DNA of 64,000 nucleotides from Pteria penguin (Eukaryota > Mollusca > Bivalvia > Pterioida > Pteriidae): NCBI GenBank assembly GCA_035048485.1, contig CM068592.1:34038501-34102500 (forward strand), in the 5' to 3' direction. The notes under the pieces are model-generated. The model saw only the letters and a program-made list of their open reading frames with translations. It made no database searches and was not told where the DNA came from. Shown piece after piece: positions 1-11,790 of this stretch. Within the stretch, counting starts at the first letter, position 1. Every line of letters starts with the position of its first letter. Position numbers and translations under genes: made by a program.

Positions 1-833
1 CATACTTATGTTGACTTATACAGTAATAAGAAAATGTAACTATCGGTAGAAATAGTCTAAGGTATTGAAGAACAGATTAATCTTTCATGAACGACCAGGC
101 AGTCCCTTTCGATATTGATAATTTAGGAAAAGAAAGTAAATTTTAATAACAGTCGAATCTTAATCAAAATTCACAGGTAATTAAAATGATTGTATACTAA
201 TAAACTTTAAAATGGGAGTTCTTCAGTTTGATATTGATTTATTGTAAACAGCACAACCTTTGGACACCATTTTTGTAATCAGATATAGTAAAAATTTTCT
301 TTTCCAAGAACTTGTGCCCTTTTCTTCTTTTAAAATCAACTCAATATTGACACAATGAACTGAACACCAAACTGAGCATTTATCTGACCAGAAATGATGT
401 TTCGATGAACTACTGCACCCCTATAGCAATACTACCCTATCATTTCACCCTCAATATGCCTTCTTTCACACAAAAAGAAGCCAGCCATTTAAAACTGCCA
501 CTGATCAATCAAAATGCTCTGAAACCTGAAATAGTAGAATCCCTTGTCTAAGAATAAGGTTGTTATTGCCATCATTTTAAGATTAGAGGAATTTTGTGAG
601 CACAGCTGTCAGACCCTTAACGAGGCCAAAACCAAAAAGAAAAATATGTGCGTTTCTGATACATGCCCCTAATAATTAGGGTAGGTAGGTAGGCACAATC
701 TTTTTTTTTTGGTTTGTCTTTTTTTTTTACCAAGTAGACTATACTTATTTATAAATAATTCTGATATTGTATGAAATACTGACATATCTAATAAAGCATC
801 AAAATGATTCATTGTGTAAAACATTTTATATAC

Positions 834-2788
834 CAGGGGCCAGTTATTTGAAACTTTAATCACTGGTTAAGCAAACGAATGGTTAAATTTCATCTGACTA
901 TATCTTTGAAATGAGACGACTTTAAAGTGCCATTTCAACCTAATTTTCCAAATCAAATTGTTCCCAAATGATGCATGTTTATACAATAAATAAATTGCCG
1001 AAAACCTGAAGTTCATATCAGCTGTAGACAACGAGATATTTGTGATAAACTATTGTGCGCTGCTGAGCCACACCTGGTATTTATACCGAAACGCAAGATT
1101 CTTCGACAAAGAGCTGCTGACATCATATTTTGTACACAGAGCTGAACTTTAGTATAGAAGTGTCTGAAGAGCAGAGTTGTTTAATAATATTTAAGAGAAA
1201 AAAAATGCCTCATGAAGACAAGAGCGTGTCAAGCAAAGTGGGAGGTGGGGGGGGGGAGGTTGTGTGTGTTCATTGTGTTGCTTCTAGTTGTGGGAACACC
1301 AATGTGTATGGTATGTTAATGCAGTTTTCCTAAGACATCCAATGAACTACACCAGTGGATTCAGTTGTTAAAAAAAAGCGAGCAAAATGGGACGGTCCTA
1401 CAAAATATTCGGCCTTATGTTATGTGCATTTTACCCCTGAAAGTTACCCATTCAGACATTGCTTTGAAATGCAACAAAGTGGGACAAAACCAACGAAAGT
1501 ATGGTTAATTACTGGAGCAACACCTACTGTCCACTGTCGATCAGCAAACACATTTGATTCACCTGGGCCTCCAAGTAGTTTAGGAGCAAGTAACCCTTAC
1601 TTGGAAATCTTAAGCCCGGATAAGAAAATGGCAAGTCATACATCAGCTTCAAAGAAAATGAGAAGAGGGAAGTATCAAGAGTAGGTATTGTATTATCACC
1701 TTTTTATATAAGAAAATACTGAGACACTGATCAGGAGGAACAAGACAGTGGTCAGGCAGAATCAGATACCCATGTAGATACAATGTAAATGAGGTAATTA
1801 GAACATAGGTGATGGATTCAGGAGGTCAATGGGAGGGCGCAATCCCAACCCCTCACTCACTCGAAATTCCTAGCATTACATGTATATGGATTACACATAG
1901 AACTCAAATCTTTAAGGTTAATTTTTTTCATAAATATGAATGTACATATACATAACATATCTGAACTACATTTTACATATCAATATGGATGAATTACGAG
2001 TACTTACGGCCCGTACAGAAGCACATACTAAATACTGAGAGAAACATATTGAAATTATGTTACATTTATGAATGTTACACAGCAACATGGAAAATGAAGA
2101 TTTGCCCCAATCAACAAAGAAGCCTTTTTCTTGTCAAGTTTCAATAAAACCGAACAAACGGTCGAAATAATGTCAAAAATGAATTACTGGTACGGCTCTA
2201 CACAATATACCTTGGATCACATCACTTGTTTTCTCTTCACTATCATGTTAGCCTTTTTCCAATGACGATGAATCGCAAGAAAAATGAACATCACTCTCGT
2301 CTAATAAATCTCTTTAAAGAATCCCGTTTACTCATTATTTTGCTTACTAAATTTCATATAAAAAGCGGCGTACTTCTATTATAATATATCCTGTTTACAT
2401 GAAGTGACCACATATCGTGACGTCAGTGATCTCGATTCCAGACAACAAAGATTTATTGATACTCTTGCACATGTGGCCACATTAAATAGGTAAACATCTG
2501 GAGTTTAATCAGCAATAGCTACTTATTGCAGCATCTGACTGTAAAAGTTTTGGCACCAAGGGGTTTGATTTACATCAAATTATTGATGTGAGATGAGAAA
2601 AAAATTAGTGTAGTGACACTTTAAGTAGTAGTCTGTGTAAGTGATTTATAGCAAATGAAACAAGTCTTGTAAAGTAATTTAGATTTTTATACAGAAATCA
2701 TATAAATTAAATTAATTGTCTCTTAAACTTTAAACACTCAGTCTGGTTAGCTTAAACAGTGGTTAAAGTTTCAAACAACTGGCCTCAG
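834..2788. mobile_element. DNA transposon remnant with inverted ends and THAP ORF
   Basis: The left end (about 834-879, reading GGGGCCAGTTATTTGAAAC) and the right end (about 2745-2788) are imperfect inverted repeats of roughly 40 bases. The reverse complement of the right end begins GAGGCCAGTTGTTTGAAAC. A weaker subterminal match, around ACTTTAAAGTG near 920-937 and its complement near 2613-2628, extends the symmetry. The element is about 1.95 kb and encloses a broken THAP zinc-finger ORF. THAP DNA-binding domains are known in P, ISL2EU and Kolobok-type transposases, so this combination points to a DNA transposon that lost its catalytic part. I could not fix a target-site duplication, so the superfamily is left open. 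Confidence 0.6.
1205..1684 (+). pseudogene. THAP-domain protein, frameshifted
   Basis: Two open stretches in the same frame (ending at 1333 and resuming near 1371) contain the two halves of a THAP C2CH zinc finger. The first half carries CVASSCGNTN, a CX4C pair. The second carries the conserved W in KRAKWDGP and the LCYVHF motif, which supplies the CX2H pair. The middle part, with FPKTSNELHQW, lies in another frame between 1326 and 1371. It is bounded by a four-T run and an eight-A run, so the domain needs two compensating shifts. THAP domains bind DNA and occur in transposases and host factors. No transposase catalytic domain is recognisable after residue 100 or so. The flanking inverted repeats suggest transposon origin. 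The shifts could be true decay or homopolymer sequencing errors; the start codon at 1205 is a guess. Confidence 0.65.
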
Positions 2789-3842
2789 ATATCTTTGCAG
2801 TGTTTTTTTTTTTCATTTTTTTAAATCATTTATTTATTTATTTTTTTTTTTTTACAGAAGGTGCCTCGACCTTTGCATTTGGGAATTTTTGTCCCATCTG
2901 CATAATGCTAAAAGATCCATGTTTGTGAAAAATTTAAACAAATACTGGGAAAATCAATAAAATTTCTATTGGGAAGGATCCTTGTAATAGACTTTATTTG
3001 AAGAAGAAAATAAAAACTCTGCCTCTGTGAAACACTGATGACCCCTCTCCCCCTGCTGGAAACTAAGTCCACATCAGGCAAAAAACCTAATGTTTTACTT
3101 TTTAATCCTACATCCTCATATTAATTAGAAAGGTTCCAAAATGTTAAGTCGTCAATCGTCATGAACTGGGACAATCACAATGAACCTCCTGGGCTTATGG
3201 TTATGGGTGCAAGACACATATTTTAATGTGAGTAGGCTTGTCATGGTGTGATCTTCATGTGAGGGAGAACTAGGGTAATTTCATTCTTAGGTTTCCAGTG
3301 TTTGGAACCTCTAACAGCCGCAAAGTGCAGTGTGACAGATGCCAGTATAGCTAAATGGCGAGACCGAGTCTGAGAGCGCCCAACCTGAAAGCGGAAGTTT
3401 CTGGGTTCGATTCCTGGGTCTGGCCACAATTTTACACCCTGCTTGTTATAATACAAATAAAGAAACATACAACAATTCTCAAACAATGATAAAATTCTTC
3501 TTCATCTTCAAGCGTAAGTTACATTAGGCATTACAAAGTGTACTCAAAAGTAGAGAGGTATTCTTCATGTTAATCACAATAATTCAAACATATAACCCCG
3601 GTGCATCATTGATATATGAAAGTACCTCTTCCACGACATAAATGATCATAAAGTTTATGACGTTATATTAATACAAACGCTAAATTTCTTACTTTCACAT
3701 GAAAAACCCAAGCTGTGCATGTGAGGGATATAACATCTGCAGTTGTTAATATAGAAACCAAGTTCGGTAAGAATCCGGCAGGACATGAGTTCACACGTCC
3801 CGCAATCCAACCATCCCGCCTAAACGCCAAAAACGCACGAGC

Positions 3843-3844
<2 letters not shown>
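2789..3844. other. Region without recognisable gene
   Basis: This stretch is AT-rich with T runs near 2804-2855. The only open frame (minus strand, 3241-3486) overlaps a tRNA-like repeat and is not credible as a gene. Near 3340-3430 there is a tRNA-like segment, listed separately. Confidence 0.5.
3340..3428 (+). repeat. tRNA-like segment, probable SINE head
   Basis: The segment contains a B-box-like GGTTCGATTCC and an A-box-like TAGCTAAATGGCGAG. The ends GCCAG and CTGGC can pair as part of an acceptor stem. The T-stem pairing is imperfect and the anticodon region does not fold cleanly by eye, so a functional tRNA is unlikely. A tRNA-derived SINE fragment is the better reading. Confidence 0.4.

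Positions 3845-3881
<37 letters not shown>
3845..3881. repeat. (GA)n microsatellite
   Basis: An uninterrupted run of about 18 GA units. Confidence 0.95.
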
Positions 3882-3885
<4 letters not shown>

Positions 3886-4370
3886 ATACATTTATGTAAA
3901 AACTAAAAAACCTTCTTGTGGCGGTCAACACTTCAGATCCAATTGTCCTAGTTGTACACTCAGAGAATTATTAATGTGGACAAAGTCTGAGTATTATTAT
4001 CTTTGCAATTAAGAAAAAGAAAAAAATCTTAATTTTCTAAATGTTTTGAACTCCTCACAAGATGATGTACCGAATATTATCAGGGTTAGTTTCAGGAAAA
4101 TCAAACCTTATTTTATCCTCTGAACTTTTCACTTGACACTGTATTGAATGTTGGGCGGAAAAGGTACCTGTGGTGCACATTTAATTTGCTATTCTTCGAG
4201 AAATAAAGTTCGGAAGTTTGTGATTTACGGATATTTCTCAAGCTTTGAATATGTTCTTTAAATCAGTACAAGTCGTTTGTTTCCTCAACAAGGCTTCGCC
4301 CTGAACCCACTGGGCTTCCTTCCGACCCCGCGCCTTACAGTCCGTCACTGTCAGCGGAAAATACCAAACG

Positions 4371-4530
4371 CAGTGGCGGATTTAGAGGGGGCGGGGGGCC
4401 CCGCCCCCCCCCCCCCCCCTTTTGGTCAAATATTCATTGGTAAAAATCCAGATTTTGCACCAAAAATGACTCAGAAGTTTGGCTAATACCCCTTTGGGTC
4501 CCCTTTTCGGAAATCCTGGATCCGCCAATG
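4371..4530. mobile_element. MITE, CAGTGGCGG family, 5-bp target duplication
   Basis: The element begins CAGTGGCGGAT and ends ATCCGCCAATG, which are inverted copies with one mismatch. It is flanked on both sides by AAACG (4366-4370 and 4531-4535), a direct 5-bp duplication. It contains a C run near 4400-4420 and no coding capacity. A relative with the same ends and a different 5-bp duplication lies at 15341-15586. The ends look hAT-like, but a 5-bp duplication is not the usual 8 bp, so the superfamily is uncertain. Confidence 0.75.
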
Positions 4531-5271
4531 AAACGTGTAGTCACGTCTAAATTCAAGACTGGGCTAATGCTCGAACCTCTCCACCTTTTCAAGTGGTAGC
4601 AGCTAAAACAAGTTCTAAGGTGGGCAAGCGTTTCTCTCTAGGTAGCCACATACGTTATGTATGGTTTCGCAATTTACATAGACCTTTTATTGAAAGTTAA
4701 CTGCAGGACTGGCGATTTGAAATGCAAATAATATGGGTTTCCATATTGACGCCGTAGTATGTATGTAACATTGATTGGGTCTTGTGTCACTTTGCGGAAA
4801 CAGTGATGATTTTGATAATCAAAACGGCAGTCCGGGGAAACGGTCAAAAGGTCAGATATCTTCTCTTAATATTTCTAACCATTTAATGAATAAATATTTA
4901 TAAATTTTAATAACCAATCCCAAGGACTTATAAACTTTATAAGTCCTTGCCAATACGTACATGTCTTTGAATGTGTTTCTTCATACAAATATTTTCGAGC
5001 TTTTGGTGTCTATTCTTTAGATTAAAATGAACTTTATCACTTTAATCAGAGACATATATACACAATGTGTATTTATATCTCTGCTTCAATGCTTATTATA
5101 CATGGAAAATTACGAAAAGATTTTCTTTTGCATAAACCCAATGAAAGAACAGCCATGCATGTTTTCAATCATATTGTCGAGTCAATATATACTCGACAAA
5201 ATAAGTTAAGGATCATAATTTCCTAATTGCATATTTTTGAAATGTTATTAATCTCATACGATTCAAGTTGT

Positions 5272-5548
5272 GGGCAAGCCGATGTGGCCTAGTGGATAGG
5301 GTGCTCGGCTCCTGATCGAGAGATCCCAGGTTCGATTCTGCCATGGGCGCATCGGTTTTTGTCTTTCGGATGAGACAGTAAAAACCGAGGTCCCCTGTCA
5401 CGGTAGGCGTGGCACGTAAGAGATCTCTCTCTGCTTCGGTTGGGTCCGTTGCAAAGGTCTAAAGTATGCAATGCATCAGGCAGATGCCGTCACCATGTAC
5501 GTGAAATAATCGTGGAGTGGCGTAAAACAATATTCAATCAATCAATCA
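5272..5548 (+). mobile_element. tRNA-derived SINE, full length
   Basis: The 5' tRNA-like head has an A-box-like TGGCCTAGTGGATA and a B-box-like GGTTCGATTCT. A body with GACAGTAAAAACCGAGGTC follows, and the 3' tail is (AATC)n after ACGTAAAACAA or a close variant. AAGTTGT flanks both ends (5265-5271 and 5549-5555), consistent with LINE-assisted insertion. Homologous copies occur at 17575-17845 (inverted), 63067-63334, and as truncated pieces throughout the gene array. Confidence 0.85.
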
Positions 5549-5929
5549 AAGTTGTAGACCGATTCATTTAAATCTCCCGAGTATGTCTATCATATGATTT
5601 CATCCTTGACTTTGCAAACACCACGCGGTCTATTCATAACCACGCACGTACCGTCAAATTCAAAGTGTGAAAACAGCTCATTTGTTGTAGGGATTTTGTT
5701 TTCGCAAACATAGTCGGTTCTCAGCGGTTTTTTAAATGAAAATTTGTTAACGATGCCTCATAGAAATAAGCTCTGCGGCGAAGATAAGACTTGTGCAATC
5801 CAATCACTTTTCTGAGTCTTGGACATACCTAGAGAGCCGTTGCCAGAAGATTTCATGTCAGCCAAAGTGTCAGATGTATAGATTGAAGAGAAGCACCAGT
5901 TAACTGATTCTGTCAACGAAAGTCCAAAG

Positions 5930-6680
5930 CCGGGGGTCCGAGATGTACAACAGCTTACAGGACTGACTAATCGTCCTCCAGGCCAAGGGACATAGGTTTC
6001 AAACTGCTGTCGAGCTGAATTCTAAGTTTAGTTGGAAACAAAGAATGCGCATAAGTGCTCAGATTTACCGGAACGGGCTCCATGAAGCGAATCTTAGAGC
6101 ACGGAAACCTGCTGTACGCCATCTATTGTCCAGAGAATACAGGAGACGGAGACGGAGATGTTTTGTGTGGGAAAAACGAACGGTACAGAAATTGTTGTCT
6201 TGTCGAATACAACCGATTTGGTGGTGGCTCAGTATGGCATGGGCTAGTATCTCTATTGATGGAGCCATGACGTTGTTCGTCATTCCAGATGGAACACTTA
6301 CGGCGGCCAGATATCGAGACGAGATCTTCCTTCCGATTTAGCGTCCTTTTTCCGGTGCCGTTGGTGCTGATTTTGTGCTGACAGACGATAATGCAAGGCC
6401 CCACAGTGCCGGACTTGTGAATGTTTACACCAGGAGTCTATAGAGCGTATGGAGTAGCCAGCGTTCTCTCCTGATCTAAACTCAATTGAACATGCTTGGG
6501 ACATTCTTCAAAGACACGTAAATCTACGTTATCTCAAACCAAGGAACATCCAGGAGCTCTGGGCTGCTCCTAGGGAAGAATGGCAAAACATACCACAATG
6601 AGAATTTAGGCGCCTTGTTAGGTCATTCTCAAAATGTTGTGCGGAGGTCATTCGAGCAAGAGGAGGGGGTATACGTTGTT
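5930..6680 (+). pseudogene. Tc1-like transposase, decayed
   Basis: Fragments in several frames align in order with Tc1/mariner-superfamily transposase. They are: an N-terminal piece with ISAQIYRNGLHEANLRAR (from 6048), a catalytic-core piece with DGTLTAARYRDEI (near 6289), DDNARPHSAGL (near 6382), which holds the second catalytic aspartate, SPDLNSIEHAWDIL (near 6470), which holds the third catalytic acidic residue, and a C-terminal RLVRSFSKC piece (near 6612). Stops and shifts between the pieces show it cannot make a transposase. Terminal inverted repeats were not identified by eye. Confidence 0.8.
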
Positions 6681-6699
6681 AGTGATTAGTATTGTGACA

Positions 6700-8380
6700 T
6701 TCTATGGGATTTTACCTTATAAGTTCAGATTTTGTTCTGAAGGGTACATTTACATTTTCCCGCCAACCAACTTGAAATACAAAGTTAAAGAGTAAACCAT
6801 GTGTATGTACGCTTGGTAAATTGTTATTGAATAGATAAATGTAAAAATTATTTTCATTATTTCCTTTGTATTCAATAAAATGCTATTGAAAATTGTGAGT
6901 CTTAGTCTTATGTTGTTGAGTATATTATTGTATGACTATTATTGTATGACTGTGAAGTAACGTGTACTTTCAATCTTTCTCTGCAAAATGTTTTAAATGG
7001 GCTTACGCCAATTGATCACTAAACAATTTTCCTTATGAGATAATTATACTAAAATATTTTTCGGCGAGTATAAAAAGGATATTTTTTCGCTGTTCTATCC
7101 GAACTAGGACTTTCCCATAACATAACATTATGTTAAGAAACTTATACTGCTTTATCTTACCTTCTTAAACCCGCTTCTAGATGTCCTGAATATGTAGAAA
7201 ATCTTCCCTTACTTAAACTTCTGTGTTACATGAAATTGTCTTATATGTTTATAAAATCTTAGTCTATCGTAGTCAGATCAATATGCCAATACGGTGTTGT
7301 AATCAAACTGCCAAAGATCATTAATAATTCCTTGACGTCAACGGTTTTATCATTATTTTGCGTTTTACTTTTTTTTGCTTTCCCAGAGCAACATTATGAG
7401 ACTGTAGTACTTACCTAAAGAGTCACTAATGAGTGTATTTAATTACTAATAAACAATCATACTGACTCACTCATTTTGTTTTTCAAAGCAACATTATGGG
7501 TATCCACCTCAACAGACATTAATGAGTTTAGTGCATTTTATGACCCATATTACTAGGTATTATTAATAAAATACTAAATTATTTATTTTGCAGTGTTTAG
7601 CAAAAGTGGACAAACAGTGCAAGTAGTTGAATCACTATGAAAAGTTGCTGCGTTTTTATTTCCATGGCACCAGAGTACTATGCTCTCGGAGTCTACATTT
7701 GATTAACCAACGGAAATACATGTACAAGATTTCATCATGGTATATTTTAACGGAGCATTTCCTTACTCTTACCAGCAACAAGCACCAGCTTGCTTAGGCT
7801 TTCTTGTTGCTTTTCTTATAGAAAAATCGTTAAAGTGTATTTTAGTAATAGGTATTTTCTTGTAACATACATAAAATTTGTCAATAGTGTTGTGTGATCG
7901 TTTGTACACTGGGAGTCTAGTAATATGTTATAGCCCTAATAAACTTTAATGTATATACGCTCACAACATGAGCGGCGCTATGTACAGCTGTTTGCTATTT
8001 TCTTTGTCGTTCTTGTTAGACATATAGAAATAATTAGAAATATATTATATATATGGTTACATAACTCAGCAATGGTTGGATGATTTATTTAGAGAATGAA
8101 GTAAATTAAACCATCATTTGATTTGCTAAACAAGTGTCCCTTCAATGCACGTGGCAATGAAAGGACCGCCTACATTTCAAAATAAATAAATAAACAGATA
8201 TTTTGAGAGACTTAAATTTCGCGGGGATTTCCCATAAAGTAAGATCATATTCGCCAGACAATGATTTTTTCACGAATAGTAAAGTGTAAATATGTTATCA
8301 TGGTTGAGAAATGCTCATTAATATACGAAAATTATGTTTCTTGCGAATTAAAGATTAATTAAGCGCTATCGATACTTGAA
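6700..8380. other. AT-rich intergenic region
   Basis: No credible open frame. Two similar stretches containing GCAACATTATG with ATTAATGAG or ACTAATGAG downstream (about 7387-7435 and 7488-7530) hint at an old local duplication. Nothing else stands out. Confidence 0.5.
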
Positions 8381-8381
8381 C

Positions 8382-8387
8382 TTTATT
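8382..8387 (-). terminator. Polyadenylation signal AATAAA
   Basis: AATAAA on the minus strand starts a few bases after the sulfotransferase stop codon. It is unusually close, so cleavage may depend on another site further left. Confidence 0.35.
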
Positions 8388-8391
8388 TCTC

Positions 8392-9468
8392 TTAGAACAG
8401 CATCGTATTCCTGTTAAAAATATCAGAAGGATATGGATCATACTTGAAGAACTTAAAATCATTTTGATAAAGTTTAACAAATTCTTCTAATTGTAAACGA
8501 GGAATTAACGAAAAAGTTTCTTGAAAAATGGTGCGCTTTTGTATAAATAACTGTTCTTTGTTTTTCATTTTCTCCACAGTTCTGATCGTTTCTGCCATAA
8601 ACTCCTCCAGTGTAATATTTTGGGCATCCTTAGCCGTGAAAGGTAGCGGTTCGTCTGTGGAAATAATTCCTTTCATTTGAAATACTTTCCAAGTTCTTAA
8701 CATTGCTTCATGAAAGGATATGCATTTCTGAATGGATTCCTTATTTTGGAAGAGTCTTTTGGCCAGAGCATTTATAAAAGTTGTTCCTTTGGATTTTACA
8801 GATAATGTTGGGAACTGCAAATTGTAACGGCTTTCAAGTAATACAATAAGCTCCCTGAAATCTTTATCAAAGTTTTCAGTCTTCCCTATGAAATGTAACG
8901 GATATTCACACGGAAGACAATGATCATACATAGCATAGAAGTGTATATCTTGTTTAGCACCCGTCTTCTGGGAGTGTAACAGGTATCGAAAAAATTCGGG
9001 GAAAGTGACATCATGCCCACAGGATATGTTCCGTTTATCGTATGCGTGTTTTTCACCAAATTTCTCTTTTATATAAACTCCTAGTCGTTTCCAGTAGTAA
9101 TAGTTCGGACTGAGGAATTTTCCAACATACCCTGCAAATGCTCGGGTGAATGGATTCCGTACAAACGTAAATCTGTATGATGATTCTAGTAAGGATTTTA
9201 GACCTTTGTCGGAAATGCGAGTCATCGAACTCATGGGTGTATATTCAAAGTCGGAAGAATTATAGATATGCACTAGTTTCTTCATCATTTGAGAGACATA
9301 AGTGGTACCACACTTCGCTATCTGACAGTATCCAACTTTAAATTTCTTGTTCATATAATAATTATATTTCATCTGCTTTGTCAGAGGGATATTTCTGGAG
9401 TTTTTGCAAAAACGTATATAATCTCTCCTGTCGACACCAATGTTTTCCATTGAAGGTATAGGCGATTC
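8392..9468 (-). CDS. Carbohydrate sulfotransferase, terminal exon
   Basis: The encoded protein (352 residues from the first methionine at 9450) matches the Sulfotransfer_2 family (chondroitin, dermatan and HNK-1 type Golgi sulfotransferases). These move sulfate from PAPS to a sugar hydroxyl or amine. Residues about 41-50 (YCQIAKCGTT) fit the 5'-phosphosulfate-binding loop, and residues about 95-107 (TFVRNPFTRAFAG) fit the 3'-phosphate-binding motif with its Arg-Asn-Pro-Phe core. No membrane anchor is visible. The frame stays open upstream of the methionine to a good splice acceptor (TTTTCCTTACAG) ending at 9469, so the Golgi anchor is probably encoded in an upstream exon. The boundary at 9468 is inferred. 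The canonical PKVGCTNWK-like loop is altered to AKCGTTYVS. The acceptor sugar cannot be told from sequence. Confidence 0.85.
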   Translation of the reverse strand, partial: ESPIPSMENIGVDRRDYIRFCKNSRNIPLTKQMKYNYYMNKKFKVGYCQIAKCGTTYVSQMMKKLVHIYNSSDFEYTPMSSMTRISDKGLKSLLESSYRFTFVRNPFTRAFAGYVGKFLSPNYYYWKRLGVYIKEKFGEKHAYDKRNISCGHDVTFPEFFRYLLHSQKTGAKQDIHFYAMYDHCLPCEYPLHFIGKTENFDKDFRELIVLLESRYNLQFPTLSVKSKGTTFINALAKRLFQNKESIQKCISFHEAMLRTWKVFQMKGIISTDEPLPFTAKDAQNITLEEFMAETIRTVEKMKNKEQLFIQKRTIFQETFSLIPRLQLEEFVKLYQNDFKFFKYDPYPSDIFNRNTMLF

Positions 9469-9469
9469 C

Positions 9470-10430
9470 TGTAAGGAAAATATTCTTATTGGATAAACTG
9501 TAGAATTATGTGCATGAAGTGTATGTAAACGAGAAGGCGATCCGAAGCGTGTCAGATAGTTTTTATTTACAAAATCTAATTAATCTACATGTTTCAATTT
9601 TCTGTAGAAGTGCATGTCTATGTAATCCTTTCACTTTCTGAATATCTTCCAACTTTATTATGTGTTTAAAACATTAATTCATATAGATCAAGAAAAATAT
9701 CTAAAACAAATACCACAAATTTAACATAATGCATCATTAACATCACGGCTGTGTCGAAGTGGCATAGTTGTTCTGAAAGTGTCAAAGCTTGATTTCATTA
9801 AAGGTAAGTTAAGTAAGGAAGTTTTTTGTATCTTTACTTACTAAATTTGTTTTTTATATTAAATACAGAGATGAAAGCAAATGAAACAAGTACATTGTGA
9901 AATTTTGTTATTATGTGAAGTTACTTTCATGTTTTACATTTACCTATATTAACCCCCATACCTTGAATATAAATATACATCTGCATACTTGTACGTTTTA
10001 AACAAAATCAGCATAAAAATTACCATGTATTATTGAAGGGTACTTATTTACTAATGCTCTGGACCATCGTCTACAAATAATTTGCAGTTATTATGACAAC
10101 TAATGCCAACTAATGTCTTCGACACTCCGAAGAAATACACGAAATATTGAATTATTATACTGTATGTAACGATATTTTGAATAATAAATAACTTTTTTAT
10201 TTTAGTTTTATATACTCAATATTAAGAACGCGTAAATTATGGTAATAATCGATATAAGAACAAATATACTGGTATCAATGTCATGCAACACATAGAAGAA
10301 AGAAAGTGGGCATCTAACTCAACCATGTGACGATAGTCGCCACGGACATGCAAAACCAACAATAATAAGCAGATAAAAAGGCATCCTCTTAAAACATTCT
10401 GTGGCAATCCAGTTCCTGTCCCGACTTATG
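9470..10430. other. Probable intron or intergenic sequence
   Basis: AT-rich, with no coding stretch that I can recognise. If the sulfotransferase has upstream exons, part of this is its intron. Confidence 0.4.
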
Positions 10431-10436
10431 ACTTAT

Positions 10437-10680
10437 GACGGTCAATTGAAGTGACAGACGTCACTCAGTGAGAAACATCACTTTTGCCATTATTGGCATG
10501 GCGTCATGGTTCTTTCTGCGTGAACTTGATAATGATGATGTTTGATGTTTGTCGGAAAGTTTTAACAACAATACAAACTCACATTTATAATTCGTGTGAG
10601 TTGCTTTTTTTACGTCTTTTACGCCCGTAAACCGGTTAACCACACCAATTGGGTGACGTTTGTTACTTCAATTGACCGTC
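10437..10680. repeat. Inverted-repeat element (possible MITE)
   Basis: GACGGTCAATTGAAGTGACA near the left end is matched in inverted form by TACTTCAATTGACCGTC at the right end, with few mismatches, so about 30-base arms enclose about 190 bases. The right half and its flank (10620-10810) recur at 55845-56035. Confidence 0.6.
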
Positions 10681-10810
10681 CCAAGTCGGTATCGTAACCG
10701 CATCAAAATCGAATATTTTTGTAATGTCGTTCTGTGTATATTCTACTATTATCATTTTTTGTGTGCAGGTCCTTGGCGATTTGTGTCATACAGCTCTGTC
10801 AGATGTCTTC
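10620..10810 (+). repeat. Dispersed repeat shared with 55.8-56.0 kb
   Basis: The sequence from GCCCGTAAACCGGTTAACC to GTCATACAGCTCTG recurs at 55847-56020 with few differences. It contains a TTTTGTGTGCAG acceptor-like stretch followed by a short conserved segment. No protein family is recognised. Confidence 0.7.
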
Positions 10811-10924
10811 TTTTTTCTGTGTTAATGAAATTAGACGTACACCGTAATGTAAGGTACGAATATTATAAAGCTATGGCATTCAAAAGAATGTACCATGGTA
10901 CTCATTCATGGGTCCTTGGATATC

Positions 10925-11125
10925 AGAGGTGACTCAAGGTGAACGGTAGAGTAAGCATCTCCTGTCAGAGGTGTCACAAATTGTCCAGTAGGGTGTTCGG
11001 TAGAAGTAAGCATCTCGATCCTCTCAGAGGTGACACAATGTGCGCAGTAGGAGTAAGTATTTCCTGTCAATGGTGACACAAGGTGTCTGGTAGAGTAAGC
11101 ATCTCCATTCAGATGTTACACAAGA
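10925..11125 (+). repeat. Degenerate tandem repeat, about 55-60 bp unit
   Basis: Four imperfect copies contain GTAAGCATCTC or GTAAGTATTTC followed by CAGAGGTGACACAA-like text. Confidence 0.65.
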
Positions 11126-11583
11126 TGCACGATAATCACCTCCAATTTAGTAAGCCACACTCGGCATCAATATAGACGAATTTCGATTCACATTGTATAG
11201 AAAGTGTCGAAGTCATCTACATAACAGCAGGAGTTTAGAAAAATAATCACAATATTGTTGTGTTCTGTTCTGAATATGCCAACATTGAAATATGTTACAA
11301 GACCAGATGGGTAAAAAGGAATCCAATGGACCCAATATGGAATAAAAAAGAAATATGTCAAAGGATGGCTTACCTTCAAACGGTTTACTGGATTGTGCAC
11401 ACTCAATTTACTCAAAAACTTTATACCTAAAAAAAACCTGATAACGTTAAAACTTTTTTTCATCCAAGTTGAAAAACTACTGCATGTAAAACAAGTTTCG
11501 ATGATAGTTTTAACTCGGCTCTCCAAACATTTACATATTATTAGAATTCCAATCATTCTTTGTCAAATAATTTACACGATTTG

Positions 11584-11790
11584 ATTCTTTCTACTGGCTC
11601 TATGTGACAGGTGTTCACTCTCTCCGGGCACCTGATTTCTCTCCATCAAAAGGGTTCACATATGCTCTTCAAGTAGACATTTTTCGGGGTTTTTTTCTAC
11701 TTGGTGTTCACTTTTACTGATTTTGTATGTCCTTTGGTTTCATGATTTTCGGACTTACGGTTAGGATTTATCCATCATCTTTACATTGCA
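11584..11790 (+). repeat. Dispersed repeat, partial copy
   Basis: The stretch with CCGGGCACCTGAT, TTCACATATGCTCTTCAAG and TGTATGTCCTTTGGTTTCATG is repeated at 43846-44080, where it is part of an insertion within the gene array. It resembles a widespread bivalve repeat by recollection only. No coding content. Confidence 0.65.

Noticed and set aside
3340..3428. Functional tRNA gene
   Set aside because: B-box present, but T-stem and anticodon arm do not pair well; more likely a SINE head.
6055..6504. Several overlapping frames on both strands
   Set aside because: Shadows of the decayed Tc1 transposase in other frames.
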